DNA of 64,000 nucleotides from Tetmemena sp. SeJ-2015 (lineage: Eukaryota; Ciliophora; Spirotrichea; Sporadotrichida; Oxytrichidae): positions 124,001 through 188,000 of the forward strand of contig JAJKFJ010022785.1 in assembly GCA_027382625.1 (NCBI GenBank), written 5' to 3'. How positions within the stretch are numbered: position 1 is the stretch's first letter; every line of letters starts with the position of its first letter. Position numbers and translations under genes: made by a program. The notes under the pieces are model-generated. The model was not told the origin of the DNA and ran no database searches. It worked only from the letters and a program-made list of their open reading frames with translations. Below are positions 15,591 through 27,307 of the stretch, piece after piece.

Positions 15591-15676
15591 ATAAAATTTA
15601 TGAAAATCTTTAATTTTATCTGTGATAATTAAAATGAATAAATTTATTTTTCATAATTTCTTCAATAAGGGGATTA

Positions 15677-16186
15677 TCATAACAAAACAAAATAATAATC
15701 AATATATTCTATTCGTAGCAATAATCTTATCACGTGTATTAAAACATTATATGATTTGACTCCTTTCCAAAGAATTGACTGTTGTTGCGAGTCTGAAATT
15801 CTTCGAATTGCTTGCTACTTTGATTTATTTAGCTCTAATTTTTGAGAATCTTCTGCAAAAGCAAGTATATGAGATTATAGTTTATTTTATATAAGTGGGA
15901 GGGAGAGTTAATTTGTGGTAGTGAGTTTTGTTTGATATCTGCTCTCATGGTTAGGTTATTTTTCTCGCAAGATTTAAAGCCGGTGTAATAATTTTGAATA
16001 TTATTTATTAAATGAGGAGTAGTCTGCTCTAATATAATTTGTGACTTTCACTAACTTTTACTATTGATCACTCTCTGAGATTAATATAGAAGCAAATTTA
16101 TAATAGTGGAAATAGTTATCATAGATAATTCGAAGCCTATTTTCTCCTGCTTCCCAGTCTTGAAAAGCAAGATTTATTTTTAACAT
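15677..16186 (-). CDS. Unrecognised protein of about 165 aa
   Basis: One frame free of TGA runs from ATG 16186 (MLKINLAFQDWEAGENRL) to TGA 15679-15677. It contains many TAA/TAG-encoded Gln residues and a Gln/Ser/Lys-rich C-terminal half (AEDSQKLELNKSKQQAIRR). An ACTT-flanked AT-rich block near 15870-15900 may be an IES; its length keeps frame, so it cannot be proved here. No known domain is seen. Confidence 0.5.
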
Positions 16187-16910
16187 ATTTTTGTCCCCTT
16201 TTTATCAAAATATCATAGTCTATTAGAGGAAAAAAATGCTTCTTTTATTTTATAAATTTGAAAAAGAGATGCCAATATTTGTTACAGATATTGGCAATAT
16301 TGGCTTCCTCAAGAATGAATATAAAATTATAAAGTGAAGTTTTTTAATAGCCTTATTTGAAACAAAAGGTTCGGGGGTGCTCGTAATTTAGCTCTGAAAT
16401 CAAAAGTTTATATATTAAACCTATGCATTCCAATAGCTGACCAAAATTATCATTATTTATAAAGAGAGTATAATGAGAAAATAAGTTTCAAAAGAAGATC
16501 TTAAAAAATCTAGATGGGTTTAATTATTATGGCGATTGATCATTCTGATTGTTAAATAGCCTTTGTTATTGCAAAATATTTCACTTTTTACCAAATTAAG
16601 CAGTAATAATTATGAGAATAGTATTTATAAATAGGAGGACACCGCTATACCAAATATATAGATTGGACTTCCTTGGAGGATATTAAAAATCTACTACCCT
16701 TTTTTATTAGTCTGATATATGCTTTATTTTAACGGTCTGTGAGGTGACCTTAAAGCTGCCTCATAGAGCACTTGCCCATTAACTATCTGTCTGGCAGTTG
16801 CTTTACAGCGATTTATTACTTAATCATAATTAAAGTCGTATAAAATTTAGTTGAATATTAGTTTGGATGACTCTAACTCATTAGAGAGTTAGAAATGAGG
16901 GAGTGGCTTC
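16187..16910. other. AT-rich spacer with a small hairpin
   Basis: Near 16268-16305 the word GCCAATATTTG is mirrored by CAATATTGGC a few bases on, forming a small hairpin. A long open minus frame between 16500 and 16850 exists, but in AT-rich sequence with a single stop codon it is weak evidence. Confidence 0.35.
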
Positions 16911-18477
16911 TCAAAAATCGAGATCCATGATGCTCTCCTGACTCTGGAAGAATTCTTCTATTAAGTCGATGGACTCTTCCTAGCTGGTGTGGCTAGAAAA
17001 GAGCTTCTCCTCTCCGAGTTTCTCGGCGCCTTGCTTCTTGTAACTCAAGTATTTATTTTTCAGCTCTGGGACGCACACCTATTTTTTAGGTATAGCTTCC
17101 TCAGACTCAAAAACAGTAGACATGTTGCTCGAGAGAAAAAATTAACACGAAGTATAACAACTCTTTAAATGAGAGCGCCTATTTGATATATGGCAGCTTA
17201 GCTAAAAGGAGTTGATGGTTTTAGTTGTCTATTGCCGATAGATTCTTGGAAGTTACTTTTCTCACCTCAAGTATAAAAATCGATGCAATCAATAATTTAT
17301 TACTCAAGCGCAGTCTTTTAAATATCAAAGGTGGAAAGATACTTGCAGAGCTCCTTTGGCGATGGCTTCACCTTGTCCGCATTTTCTGCAAGATAGTCCA
17401 AAAAATCAGACTATAATTTTTCTCAATTCACTTGGTAAATATTTTAGAGCTAGTGCTTGACACAGAATCCTGGTCACACTCGGAGGACTCGTAGGAACTA
17501 AACGAGGAGCTGCTTTTGCTGCTCAAGAAATGTACACTGTCGATACGCTGAGGCAGTGGAATGAGGCAAGCGCTCGATTCCGCAAATAGGTTATTCACTT
17601 TCTCCTCTAGTTAGAGCTCGCTTATAATTATTTTGTCATTGGAGTTACTCTGCTTCGAAGGTTAATTTTTAAAATCATCACACGCCTTCTTGCATTAGAA
17701 GTACTTCTGCTTGATGTTGAGTGGAGGAGGTGCGATTCTTAGCCTGCCTAGTGAGGAGCTATGCCTTTGCTTGAGTCTCAGATGAGGACTGTTTGGAAAG
17801 TTCTCCTCGTCATTTTTAGAGGATATCAAGAAAGAGCTACCCTCCTTCGATTTTCAAACATTAATAACAATAGACTCTCATAGTATTCTCATAATGAGTC
17901 TTAATATTTTGTAGTGGCAGAATCATCGCTTTAGCCGCTAACTTGACACACTTGTAGAACTGGGACTGTTATCTTTCTGGAATTTTTCATATTAATTTAT
18001 TACGGGGATCTCTGGGGTACGATATAATGAGGGGCTTCCTCGCTGATTTGATTTTTTAATTTTTTTAAACTCTGTTGCTTTTTTAAATTGCTATCATCTT
18101 CTGAAAACTAAGTTAAAAACCATAGCATGAATTTCATTTTAAACTCTGGGAGACTGCTATCAAATGGGAAGATGTCTATCTGCTCGCCATCTTCAGAGCC
18201 AAAGTTTAAAGAAAAATATAATAAGTCGCATACATCTATAACTGATATGATAATTAGTTGAGAGATGAAATAGGTGAGGATATGTAGTTGAGTTGAGAAA
18301 TTTTGCTATAAGCCGCAACTTAAGATTACTCAAGACCCTCTTATACTAGCTTGCTCTTGGGCAACCCAGATTAATAAAAATACCTATTATAGATAAGTGG
18401 TGGGCCCCTTGGATTGGCAACTTATTGTTGGCTTTGAGTTTGTTTGCTGAAAGGTGGGAAGAGTTGACTGTGCTCAT
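16911..18477 (-). CDS. Unrecognised Ser-rich acidic protein, about 400 aa, at least five IESs
   Basis: Reassembled from six or more MDSs. IESs with pointers: 17111-17307 (ACTCAA), 17411-17448 (AGA), 17855-17910 (ATTTT), 18207-18294 (AGTT). One more probably lies between about 18390 and 18440. The chain starts MSTVNSSHLSANKLKANN (ATG 18477) and continues through NFGSEDGEQIDIFPFD. It has a very Ser-rich middle (FLSSKSSSSFSSYESSECD) and ends QESIMDLDF at TGA 16913-16911. I see no membrane helix and no known domain. The strong polar composition and multiple matching pointers argue for a real expressed gene. The N-terminal join is the least secure part. Confidence 0.68.
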
Positions 18478-18974
18478 TTATTAGTCCTGGGAGTTTGTTT
18501 TATTGAAAATTTATTATTACTATTTAAGGAACTCAGATTTTTCTTAATACACTTCAAAAGAAATTGATTTCAAATTAAATCCCTTGATTCATTTTGGGTA
18601 ATATCTAATCATGAAATTTTATGATTGGACGGTTAGGTTACTACTATTTTGAGGATCAATTATAAGCTAACTACACTTTTAATTATTACGGTGGTCGATC
18701 TGGCAAATCAAATTGGCTTAGTGCGAATTCAAATAATTATCTTACATTTATCATTTACTTTGAATCCTGATATCAAAGAAGTAGATTTGAATTTAAAGAG
18801 AAAGAGATATTTTCTATGAGCTTCAGTTTGATCGGGTATTATCTTATTATAAGAAATGGGAGCACTCAGTAAGTTTGAATTATCCTAAAATTATATGAAC
18901 TATTGAAAGTTTGTGGCTTTGATTGAATTCGCAGCATAAGCCAGTGTAAATAAATAATTCTGAAAATCTTATGA

Positions 18975-19490
18975 TCATATTGAGTGAGGTTTCAAGTTTT
19001 GGGTTTCCTTGCCTCTTTAAAATAAAATGAGTTGATTTAGCTTGGGAGGATTTTCTTGATTGGAGTAAATAGCGCTATAAATAATTCGATTGAATTTTGG
19101 AGAGGGTATTTCCGAATTTAATAAGCTAGTGAGGATTGAATCGTTTGTGTGAGGTACTTTGAGAGCAGAAATCTCCCATCTAAGTGGCCAAGATTGCGTT
19201 TTGAGTTTATTCTCTGACATACTACTAGTTAGCGAAGAGACTGTTTTGAAGCAGCACCTCATTTTTGGATAGCTTGCTCCTCTCTCTGTCCACTTCAGAG
19301 GAGGGCTTGACACCGAAATCTCGTCTTAATCTAGAGCCCGAGGCTCGTGATTTAGAGTTTGAAGATGAGCCGGTTTAGAAATTATTGAGCTTCTAATCTT
19401 AAAAGTGAGGTTTAAAATGTCTTTAAATATTTTTTAAGTCTACCTTTGTTAGATGGAAGGTAGCACGAAGTTCACTTGCTGTTTTGACAT
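18975..19490 (-). CDS. Unrecognised Ser/Lys-rich protein
   Basis: ATG 19490 gives MSKQQVNFVLPSIQQRQ, followed by an AT-rich block (19397-19429) flanked by AAGT and removable in frame. The frame then runs through KPAHLQTLNHEPRALDQDE and SSMSENKLKTQSWPLRWEIS to a TGA at 18977-18975. A second frame over the same stretch is also free of TGA, so the choice rests on the start and composition. An IES may lie near 18990-19020, so the true C-terminus could be further down. Confidence 0.45.
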
Positions 19491-19574
19491 TTGAGATTTA
19501 CCTCAATATTATATCAGTGCTTATAATTAAAAGATGAATAAGCTTGAGTGTTTTAAGAATTTAAGAGTATAGTC

Positions 19575-19980
19575 GGAATTTTAATTAAAATCGATGATTG
19601 GTTAAAATAATAAATGGAGAGTTGCAAAATGGTGTCAGTTAAAATCATAGATTCACCCCCTGATCTGTAGCTTGCTCGATAGAGAATCAAAATGAGTTTC
19701 TTCTTTTATCATCTTCGTAGCACCTCTCAGCAATGAGATATGACTCACGCATTCTTCATCATCAACTTGATCATCTTCTTCTAAACTTGTGTCACTTATA
19801 ACTTTTAACTGAGCGCTCCCACACAAAAGTTGCAAGGATGAAAAGTTCTTAGAATTTTGTGCTGAATCGAATGGTATAATTATTATTTAAATTGGACACA
19901 CTTCAACTGCCGCTTATTTATTCCATTTTAATTTAATATCTAATTTAATTCTCTTTTTTATTAAATTCTCAGCTATAATA
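19575..19980 (-). repeat. R1 dispersed repeat, copy b (contains a 60-codon acidic frame)
   Basis: The most intact R1 copy in the window. It matches 56649-57018 over most of its length in the same orientation and the start of 23691-23935 in the opposite orientation. Landmarks: GGCAGTTGAAGTGTGTCC near its right end and GATTCACCCCCTGATCTG near its left. On the minus strand 19835-19653 encodes an acidic peptide including LEEDDQVDDEECVSHISLL. The frame is broken in the other copies, so it is probably not a working gene. Confidence 0.75.
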
Positions 19981-20901
19981 TCCTACTTCTTCCACAAAGA
20001 TGATATTATTGCAACTTAAAGCAATTCATCATAAATTGAAATTAAGCAAATATTTTTGCTATTGCAATATAATCCTAGTTATTTAATTGTTAATTTTATA
20101 TCAATCGTAGAAGTCATTAAAATCTCTCATCCTGCAGCGCTAACTACAAATATAATGAAAAAATTATATTTGTAAACATTTTATCTACTACAGTTTTATT
20201 ATCACTAAATAATCACATTACTACTCATTTAATTCTCATATATTTTCACATCATCAGAAATAATAGCATTGATAAATTAAGTATCATAATAAGTTTGGAA
20301 ACTAATTTTAAATATTTTAAATAACTCAATATATTTACAAATAAAAATTACGCTGAAGGAGTAAGATAAGATAGCTTTTTGGAGTTATTTATGAATAAAT
20401 TATATTAATGGAGTGTTGTATATGATGAGCCAAATCTTATTTAATACTTAATCCATAAACTTATTTTTTTAACTTTTCAGCAACTTATCATTTGAAGAGC
20501 AAGTGTTGTTGAGTTCAATGCTTATTCTTCAATTTAAATAATTCTACTTGTGAAATTTTTAAGCACTTAAATATCTTTTTATTAGCTATGATGTAAAGCA
20601 TGAACTAATTTAATTAAAAAAAGGATAACAGTTAAAATGAGCTTTTGAATTATTTTTTCAATATTAATTTGACAATATAAATTTTCTTGTCAATATTTTT
20701 CATCATCAGCTTATGGAAATATTTGCATCAGTTAGTGAATGCACTTTACCGTTTAATTGCACAACCAGACTCACACCCACTTTCAAACTGTTGTGAATTA
20801 TTTCTCATTTTAAATAAATATTATAAATTTATCTCCCTATCGGGGATTATTATAAGATTTGAATCTCTTTATTGATTTATATTAAAGCTATTTTTGGTAG
20901 C
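19981..20901. other. AT-rich apparently noncoding region
   Basis: I see no supported gene. It is very AT-rich with scattered short frames only. Confidence 0.5.
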
Positions 20902-23008
20902 TCACTACTAAAACTTTAGACCTTGACCACCTTACATCTGTGATGGTTCTTTTTTACTTTCACTCTCAGAAAGAATCATCAAGCAAAAATTCTTTTATAG
21001 TGGTGTGATCTGCTGTCTGAGGAAGCGCGATGGGCTAGTTTCTTTTTATACCATTTTCGATTTATTAAGTAATCGAGATGTTTGAATTCTTAATAAAAAA
21101 TATAAGTAAGTCAGTAAGTAAGAATATGAAAAAATTTTAAGATTACAAAAAATGAATTCTGGCTATGGCATGAGTGCATTAAAAAGCTCTCGATACCCTC
21201 ATCGCATTCATCCTTACTGGTGTCCATCTCGGTAGGATTCGCCTCCTGTAGTGCACTCGCAGTACCCTTAAATTAAGCTTTTATTATTTTCTACAGAGCT
21301 ACCTTTTTAATTTTTACAGCCTCCTTAATTTTTAAAATTTGAAAGTAATATAAAGAGATGAAGAGATGACTAAATTTTCTTGCCTGCTTAAAGATAATTC
21401 AAGTAGGGCATCTTAAAAGGCTTCTAGTTTTCTTGGTTTTAAAAATGAGTGTGCTAAAATTATACATCTTCAGTTTTGAATGGGAGTACTTTATAGCAAG
21501 TCAAGCATTTGTGGGGTGGGCTGCTCCCTCTTTTGGAATTCCATCCTGATCTTCATACTTATTCTTTCCTTATCATATATAAACGCACCCTAATATTTGC
21601 TATTTTGTTTCCTTAGGTTGTTTGTTATATTTGCCAACCAATAAGGGAATCATTGCTTGGTGGGATGCCTCAGATGAGTCTGAGAAAGAATATTCTTCGA
21701 TGATCTAAACAAAAGAGACGCATCTAAATTTTGATCTCACTGTGAGAGGAGTACGATTCGAAGGGGGACTGATTGGAAAAATGGAAACTGGGTATGACTA
21801 AATCGTACTTGTGTTTCTGTCCTGCAACTTTTATTTCGCAGAAATCTGGAGATGAGATTAGGTTGCTGTTGTTCTTCTCTTGCTTGAGGAGTTAGTGGTC
21901 TTCTTTAACTTTGCTGAGATTTATTAATTTAGTGCCTTTTTATTATAAAAGCTTACTCTTGTTACTCTCTTTCCCCAAATCGTACTCCTCAATTTTATAT
22001 TGTCCAAATAATTATTAGAATAATAGAGTTGAATGAGTGATTTAAGAATTGAATAGGGATGCTCTAAGCCTTTGGTGTAATAGTTCTCTTGTTTAAGTTT
22101 AATGTGTCGAGACTTCACGTCCTAATGCATAAGAGGACGGCACTTTTTTACTTCCAAAGGGGACTCAGAATATCTCTGATTACAAAATTCACAGTAAAAT
22201 TAAGAGATTAACTATGGGAGAGGCCATTATAAGTGGGCGCACCGGGGAGGGTGGACAAGTCTTTTGAATTTCCTTCTGCTAACTAAAAATAAAGATAGAA
22301 GAAGATGGATGAAGAATAAATGCATCTTTTTATCTAGTCTGGTTAATTATATTTATCTGCTCAAAGCGAGCGGGATCTTAATCTCTGATCTCCCCAGAGA
22401 AACTATTTTAAGCAGCAGAATTATCCTCAGCTTTATATTAACAATGTCCTAATAAACTAACTTCTCTAAAAGAAATGTATAAGGAGAATGCATTGAATCG
22501 TCAAAAAAAATTTACCTTCTGATTTTTAATTTCATGCATAAGAATCTTTTTGTGCTCAAATTTCTTGAACTCTGAGGACTTATTATCTCTCTAGGCACAA
22601 ATTCTTTAATGAGCCTCGGGAGTCTTTTCAAAAAATATTAACCCTATAAACATTGATTTCACTAACTCCCAAATTAGAAGACTTCATTAAATTGTAATCA
22701 TTATGACATTTTTATATATGACTAAGGGAGCTGGGTTGATTATAAGTGCTGTTGAATACTTTGAGAGACACGTTTAGTGAAATTAAGTTACTTTTCTGCA
22801 GCCTTGCAACCGCTAGTTGCTGCGAGGCTCTCATGAGCTGGCTCTACTTTGTTTTGCGGCAGAGCTATGCTGGCATTAAAATTGAAGTAGCAGGGCTACT
22901 ACACCTGCCTTCGTTGCTCGCTCTACTTGCGTGAGCCAGCGGTAAGAAAACTTGGATGCTAGGAGCGTCTCTCGAGCCTCCTTTTTTAAACGAACTTTGA
23001 CTGGACAT
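20902..23008 (-). CDS. Unrecognised large hydrophilic protein, about 500 aa, at least eight IESs
   Basis: ATG 23008 gives MSSQSSFKKGGSRDAPS, then an Ala/Arg-rich part (LMRASQQLAVARLQKSN). IESs with pointers read on the plus strand: 22631-22661 (TTTCA), 22279-22521 (CCTTCTG), one with GGG around 22160-22205, 21706-21736 (TGATC), 21573-21615 (TTTCCTTA), 21432-21477 (AGTTTT), 21333-21378 (AATTTT), 21038-21165 (GGCTA). Each restores one continuous frame. Internal landmarks: EEYSFSDSSEASHQAM, EQPTPQMLDLLQSTP, and a Lys-rich segment KKIKEAVKIKKVALQKIIK. It ends KEPSQMQGGQGLKFQQ at TGA 20904-20902. One region (about 22000-22060) probably holds one more IES. No known family is recognised. The number of matching pointers makes the gene model strong even though the function is unknown. 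Confidence 0.72.
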
Positions 23009-23013
23009 TTTGG

Positions 23014-23450
23014 TCATACTTAATAGGAGCAAACAAGATAATTAGTTTCGTGAGTAGAAAGATTTTGGAGCATCTTTAATGAGTGACAGAAGTTTTAGAG
23101 GTTATGGAATTTCGGGAGTGTTCTCCTGAGTCGAGAGGGAGGTAGATCTAAAATGGAACTGCCTGCTTAGTCCCACAGATTTTCCTAAATAAGATAATTA
23201 TGACATTCATTCAATAACGTTTTATAAATCTGGGTGATTGGGAGTCTGTACAGCTTTAAAATAAAAGAACCAGCAGTCAAATAACCACTTTCAAATACAT
23301 CGATTCTTTAATAAACCATGTTAGATGGGATTTAGATATATATGGGCGGTTGGAGCGACGAAAGGGCTTTGGCTTTATAGCAGCATTTGACTTTCAAGAT
23401 GACTATTGATTTTAAGAATTTTACCAAGCTGAGGTCTCCTCAACTTTGCT
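23014..23450 (-). CDS. Possible C-terminal part of an unrecognised gene
   Basis: A TGA-free minus frame ends at 23016-23014, six bases before the next gene's ATG. It reads through SSILDLPPSRLRRTLPKF and similar sequence. No start, pointers or domain could be fixed. It could also be the 5' part of the following gene with an unresolved IES. Confidence 0.3.
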
Positions 23451-23690
23451 GTAATCCCTTTTCTGTTAGCTGTTTATAAAAAAAAAACTATACCACACAT
23501 TAACTCACTTTAAGTTGTATCACCCGATATTTACATTGAAGGATTCTTGCTTAAAGTAGCTACGGATCATAAACTTTGAATGCTAAAAAATTGAAAAATA
23601 TTTTTGGATCCTCTTCTTTCTGAAACCTTTCCAATCTTAGGAAACTAGATGCTGATTGTAGATATTTGTTCCTAAATTGAAAATAGATGA

Positions 23691-23935
23691 AAATTTAATA
23701 GAAAAGAGAATTAAATTAGTATTTAAATAAAATGGCAAATTATCTAGGCAGTTAAAGTGTGTCCAATTTGAAAAATTATTAGACCATCGATTTCAGCATA
23801 AAATTCTAAGAACTTTTACCTTCAACTTTTGTTGTTCAGTAACGTTATAACAACACAATTGCATGAAGATGATGAAGAGGATATTAAGAGTGGTGAGTCA
23901 ATCTGCTTTGAATGCTACGAAGATGATTAAGAAAA
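23691..23935 (+). repeat. R1 dispersed repeat, copy c (partial, inverted relative to b and d)
   Basis: Shares AAGAGAATTAAATT, GGCAGTTAAAGTGTGTCC and the AATTCTAAGAACTTTT block with copy b. The region equivalent to the acidic frame is present but diverged, and the right half fades out. Confidence 0.65.
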
Positions 23936-24518
23936 AATTTTTTATATTTTAATCAAACATGCAGATAGGGTGTTTAATAATTTAACTGGCATAATTTCAA
24001 CCATTTATTTTAATAGACTTGATTTTAATGCTAATTTTAAACATAATAAAAATCCATAGATTCCTTCTGAAGTTGACTACGAATTTTAAAGCGATATTAG
24101 AGAATCTCTGCTTGGGAAATAAGTTATTTCTGAGTAATAATTATAATCCTAAGTTGCCTTATATCCTAAACTGTAAAAAGAAAGAGAGAGACCTAATAAA
24201 ATATTTTCACTAATAATATTATTTCCTACCTGATAAAAATTATGATTCCATCGTGCATTTAGCAGATGGAATTGGATATGTTTTCGCTATAAATATAAAT
24301 ATTTCTGTAAATTGAAGTCCTTGTAATGGGATACTAGTAGTTAAATGGTATTCAAGAATTATAATACTCTTGTTTTAGCAGCCGTTAGTCTTGAGTAATA
24401 TAACTTATTTGAGATATTAGAGATAGTCCTGATTTCAGTGAAATCATTAAGGAGGGATTTAATAAAAGCAGATAATTTAAGATTCACTTAGTTAATAAGC
24501 TGAGAACCCCATCATCTG
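23936..24518. other. AT-rich region without a supported gene
   Basis: Only low-complexity open frames are seen. Confidence 0.4.
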
Positions 24519-25561
24519 TCATAAATTGAGATCTGAGTCGCTAATAGATGAGACACTGTCGCACAAAATAACCTCGCTTGCGAGCGAAGCCCCCTCGTTC
24601 TTCCTCTTCTGAGGCCCGTTCAATATTCGTCAAATCATTAGTTGGCCTCTGTGAAACGTTTAAGTTGCTAAAGTATGGAATCTTTATTTGCCCCTTGTAA
24701 TCATTAGTCTACGAAGGACTTTAAAAATGTAATTGCTTAAAATATTATAAGAAAGTTTGAAAGGAACTTGCAGATTGGTCTAGTTCTTCTTCATCCTTGA
24801 TTATTTATGGTCTATATGTTTGCACCTATTTTTTTATTTTTCAGTGTGCCTCTTACTTCTGTGTTCTGATTTATTATGAGACGAGTGGGGAATATCCTAT
24901 CTAATAGGGCTCTCGAAGACCGCACCAGCATCTGCGCCTTCGTCCTCTCTATTCATTACAGGGGAACCCATGCAAACGAAATCCACAGTCTCTTGCTTTC
25001 GGTAGCGCTCAGTTAGCTATTACTTAGACTCCTTCGCGCCATGGATCATCGGTTGCAACTTTAAATTACTCACCATCCCATTAACTTAGCTAATTATAAT
25101 GAGAATGATGATAGCTCTTGGACTATTTCCTTATAGAAGGTGGACCTTATATTTAAGCATAATTAATGAACTTGAGTGTGTATTATTCTCTCCCTATTCA
25201 TTAGTACGGGCACGGAATCTTATTCTCTCATAAAGGACTCCATAATACTGACTTCATTCTTCCCTTAATTTTCCCATTCCAGTTCTTCATCCGAGAGCGC
25301 TAGTAACTCGTCAAGCTCTTCCTCTGCAGTCAACTTGCGCATTCTCGCTTTTTCTTTCTTTTTATCATTGTCTCTTCTTCTTAATTTTTTTTGCTTCCAA
25401 GTTGAGAAAGTTCCATCAGGTCTTCTAATAGTACTAGCGTCCTCTTCAATAATTCCTAATAGTTCTGTTCCCCGATACCACTACCACTTTTCATTGAGTC
25501 ACACTTCACCTTATCTAGCGCCCGCTATTAAAATTCCAGCTAATCCTATATCATAAAACAT
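24519..25561 (-). CDS. Unrecognised protein with DELLxLSDE motif, IES-interrupted
   Basis: From ATG 25561 (MFYDIGLAGILIAGARQG) the frame passes one in-frame TGA (25501-25499) where Trp would fit (GEV-stop-LNEKWQWYRGTE). It continues through a basic helix (KQKKLRRRDNDKKKEKARMR), EEELDELLALSDEELEW and ESFMREQDSVPVLMN. A 10-bp pointer (CTATTCATTA) removes 24959-25203. Two more IESs are 24718-24764 (AAGG) and 24617-24647 (GGCC). It ends SSISDSDLNL at TGA 24521-24519. The DELLxLSDE segment is shared with the gene at 28.3-30 kb, the only paralogy I can see in this cluster. Function unknown. The in-frame TGA may be mutation, an unresolved IES or a start further down. Confidence 0.65.
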
Positions 25562-25704
25562 TACTCATTCATATATATATGTGTGTGTACATATCTTTTG
25601 AACTTGCTCGTTTTTAAAATTATCTCGGCTCTTAAATTCATAGGAAAAGATAAAAAAATTCAGACTACCACGTAGAAACATTGAATAGCTTAATTCAAAA
25701 GTAA

Positions 25705-26256
25705 TCATAGAATGTATTTATTGAATTTCTAGGGTGTTAATAAAAAGTTTTCAGTGTCTCTCGACTTCACTTTACTATAAGAATAAGCATTAAATTTTAG
25801 AGAAATAAAACTTATTTATGCTATAAGTCTTAAGTGAGCTTGCTAGATCTGGATCCAGAGACGTTTTAAAAATCTGCTTTGAAAATTTACGGAGGGAGCT
25901 TAAGAGTGGTTAATATATTTATGGATCTACTTCTTAGGTTTCTTGTCTTGGACGTTTTTGAGTGCCTCTCCCCCGTTGAGGTATTCCAGGTTTATTTCTT
26001 TATTATCAGTATTTCTCAATCTCAAACTTGAAAAATAAGTATGCAAGTGGTAACAATATTGATAATCTCAGTTGGTCATTTAGCTAAGAGGCCTTCGCAT
26101 TTTTAGACAGCGGCTGATTAAATTAACTCTCTTGCTAATTATATCGAGAACCTCGATTTAAGGAATACAGTTAATCCGAGGTGACTCCTTCCGATATTTA
26201 TTTTTGGTTACTTGTTCCTTCCGTCCTCCTGCTCTTCGAAACCCCCTCCCCTTCAT
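25705..26256 (-). CDS. Unrecognised basic protein, fragmentary model
   Basis: ATG 26256 starts MKGRGFRRAGGRKEQV, a very basic N-terminus. A later part (NLEYLNGGEALKNVQDKKPK, about 25980-25925) is also coding-like, and the frame closes at TGA 25707-25705. A TGA near 26080 lies between the two parts in an AT-rich stretch, most simply explained by an IES that I could not place. No known domain is seen. Confidence 0.4.
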
Positions 26257-26572
26257 TTTATTCTTTCAAACCACTTTCTCTATTTAATTTCCCTTTGGAG
26301 GAGCTAAAAATAAATGAACATATAAATGCTTGAAGCTTATTCCAGAGTTCTAGAATTTACACTGTACAGACAATGATTTAATTTTAATTGGAGAAGATAT
26401 CGACGTTGGTGTTGTCTCGTTCAATTATGCACACAAAATATAATCGGCATGTGAAATTATTATGCAAGCGGAGAAACTTTATTGCTTCTTGGCTACAATT
26501 CGATATGAAATTTAACATAACAGTTAAAATATTTCATGTACAAAATCTTTTTGAAGGGGGGGGCCGTTTCTG

Positions 26573-27307
26573 ACTACTCATTGTGATTGAACAAAAATTA
26601 ATTAAAACAAATATTTTAATTAAAGGAGGTGGTTCCGCCCCATAAATTGATTTTAGATGAGCTCGCTCTCAATTTTTTATTTAAGGCTTCAAATTTTAAA
26701 TCCTTTATTAGTAGAGGAGAGGCCAAACTCACCTAAAATTAAAAATACATATACATAACAATACTTTTGATTCCAATTATAATTTAACCTGCAAATTTAT
26801 AAACAGTCTGTATATTTAAAAATGTTGTTGAGCAAAAATAGATAAAGAAGGAGATAAAAAAGATTTAAAATATTCCCAAATTAATGAATAAATATTTGCT
26901 GTTAATTTAAAAAAAGAAGGACGTTTGAATTAATTTAGTTGCTCTATAGGGAATTTAAAAATATAGATTTCAATTAAGCCAAAAATAATTCCAAAAAGAT
27001 TACCTTTTAATTGCTATTAATAAAGGTTTTATCTGACAACACTAACATGAATCCCAGATTTTATTTGGGTTCATTTTATGGTGAATTTGTTCGAAAAATT
27101 GCTTAAAGCAGAAAAGGGAAATAAAAGTCATTTAAAAAAACGAATTAATTAGCCATTTTAATAAAATCATTTTTTTTATAAAACTTAAAACTTTTTTTGT
27201 TATAAAATTTCGTACTTAAGTTTATCAAGAATATGCCTGCTTACTAAATTAAAAAGAAATTTTATTCTTGTTAGAGTCAGAATTTAAGGAAAAGTAGTTT
27301 TGTCGTT
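26573..27307. repeat. R2 tandem duplication, unit 1
   Basis: About 735 bp, aligned along its length with the next unit. Shared landmarks in order: CTACTCAT..GTGATTGAACAAA, AGGTGGTT..CCGCCCC, GGAGAGGCCAA, ACATATACATAAC, AAATGTTGTTG, ATAGATAAAGAAGGAGATAA, AAAAAGAAGGACGT, TTATCTGACAACACT and GTTTATCAAGAATATGCC. No conserved reading frame. Confidence 0.85.

Noticed and set aside
26391..26572. Plus-strand frame reading EDIDVGVVSFNYAHKIQSAC
   Set aside because: Protein-like for about 45 codons, but no start, pointer or neighbour supports it; too weak to call.
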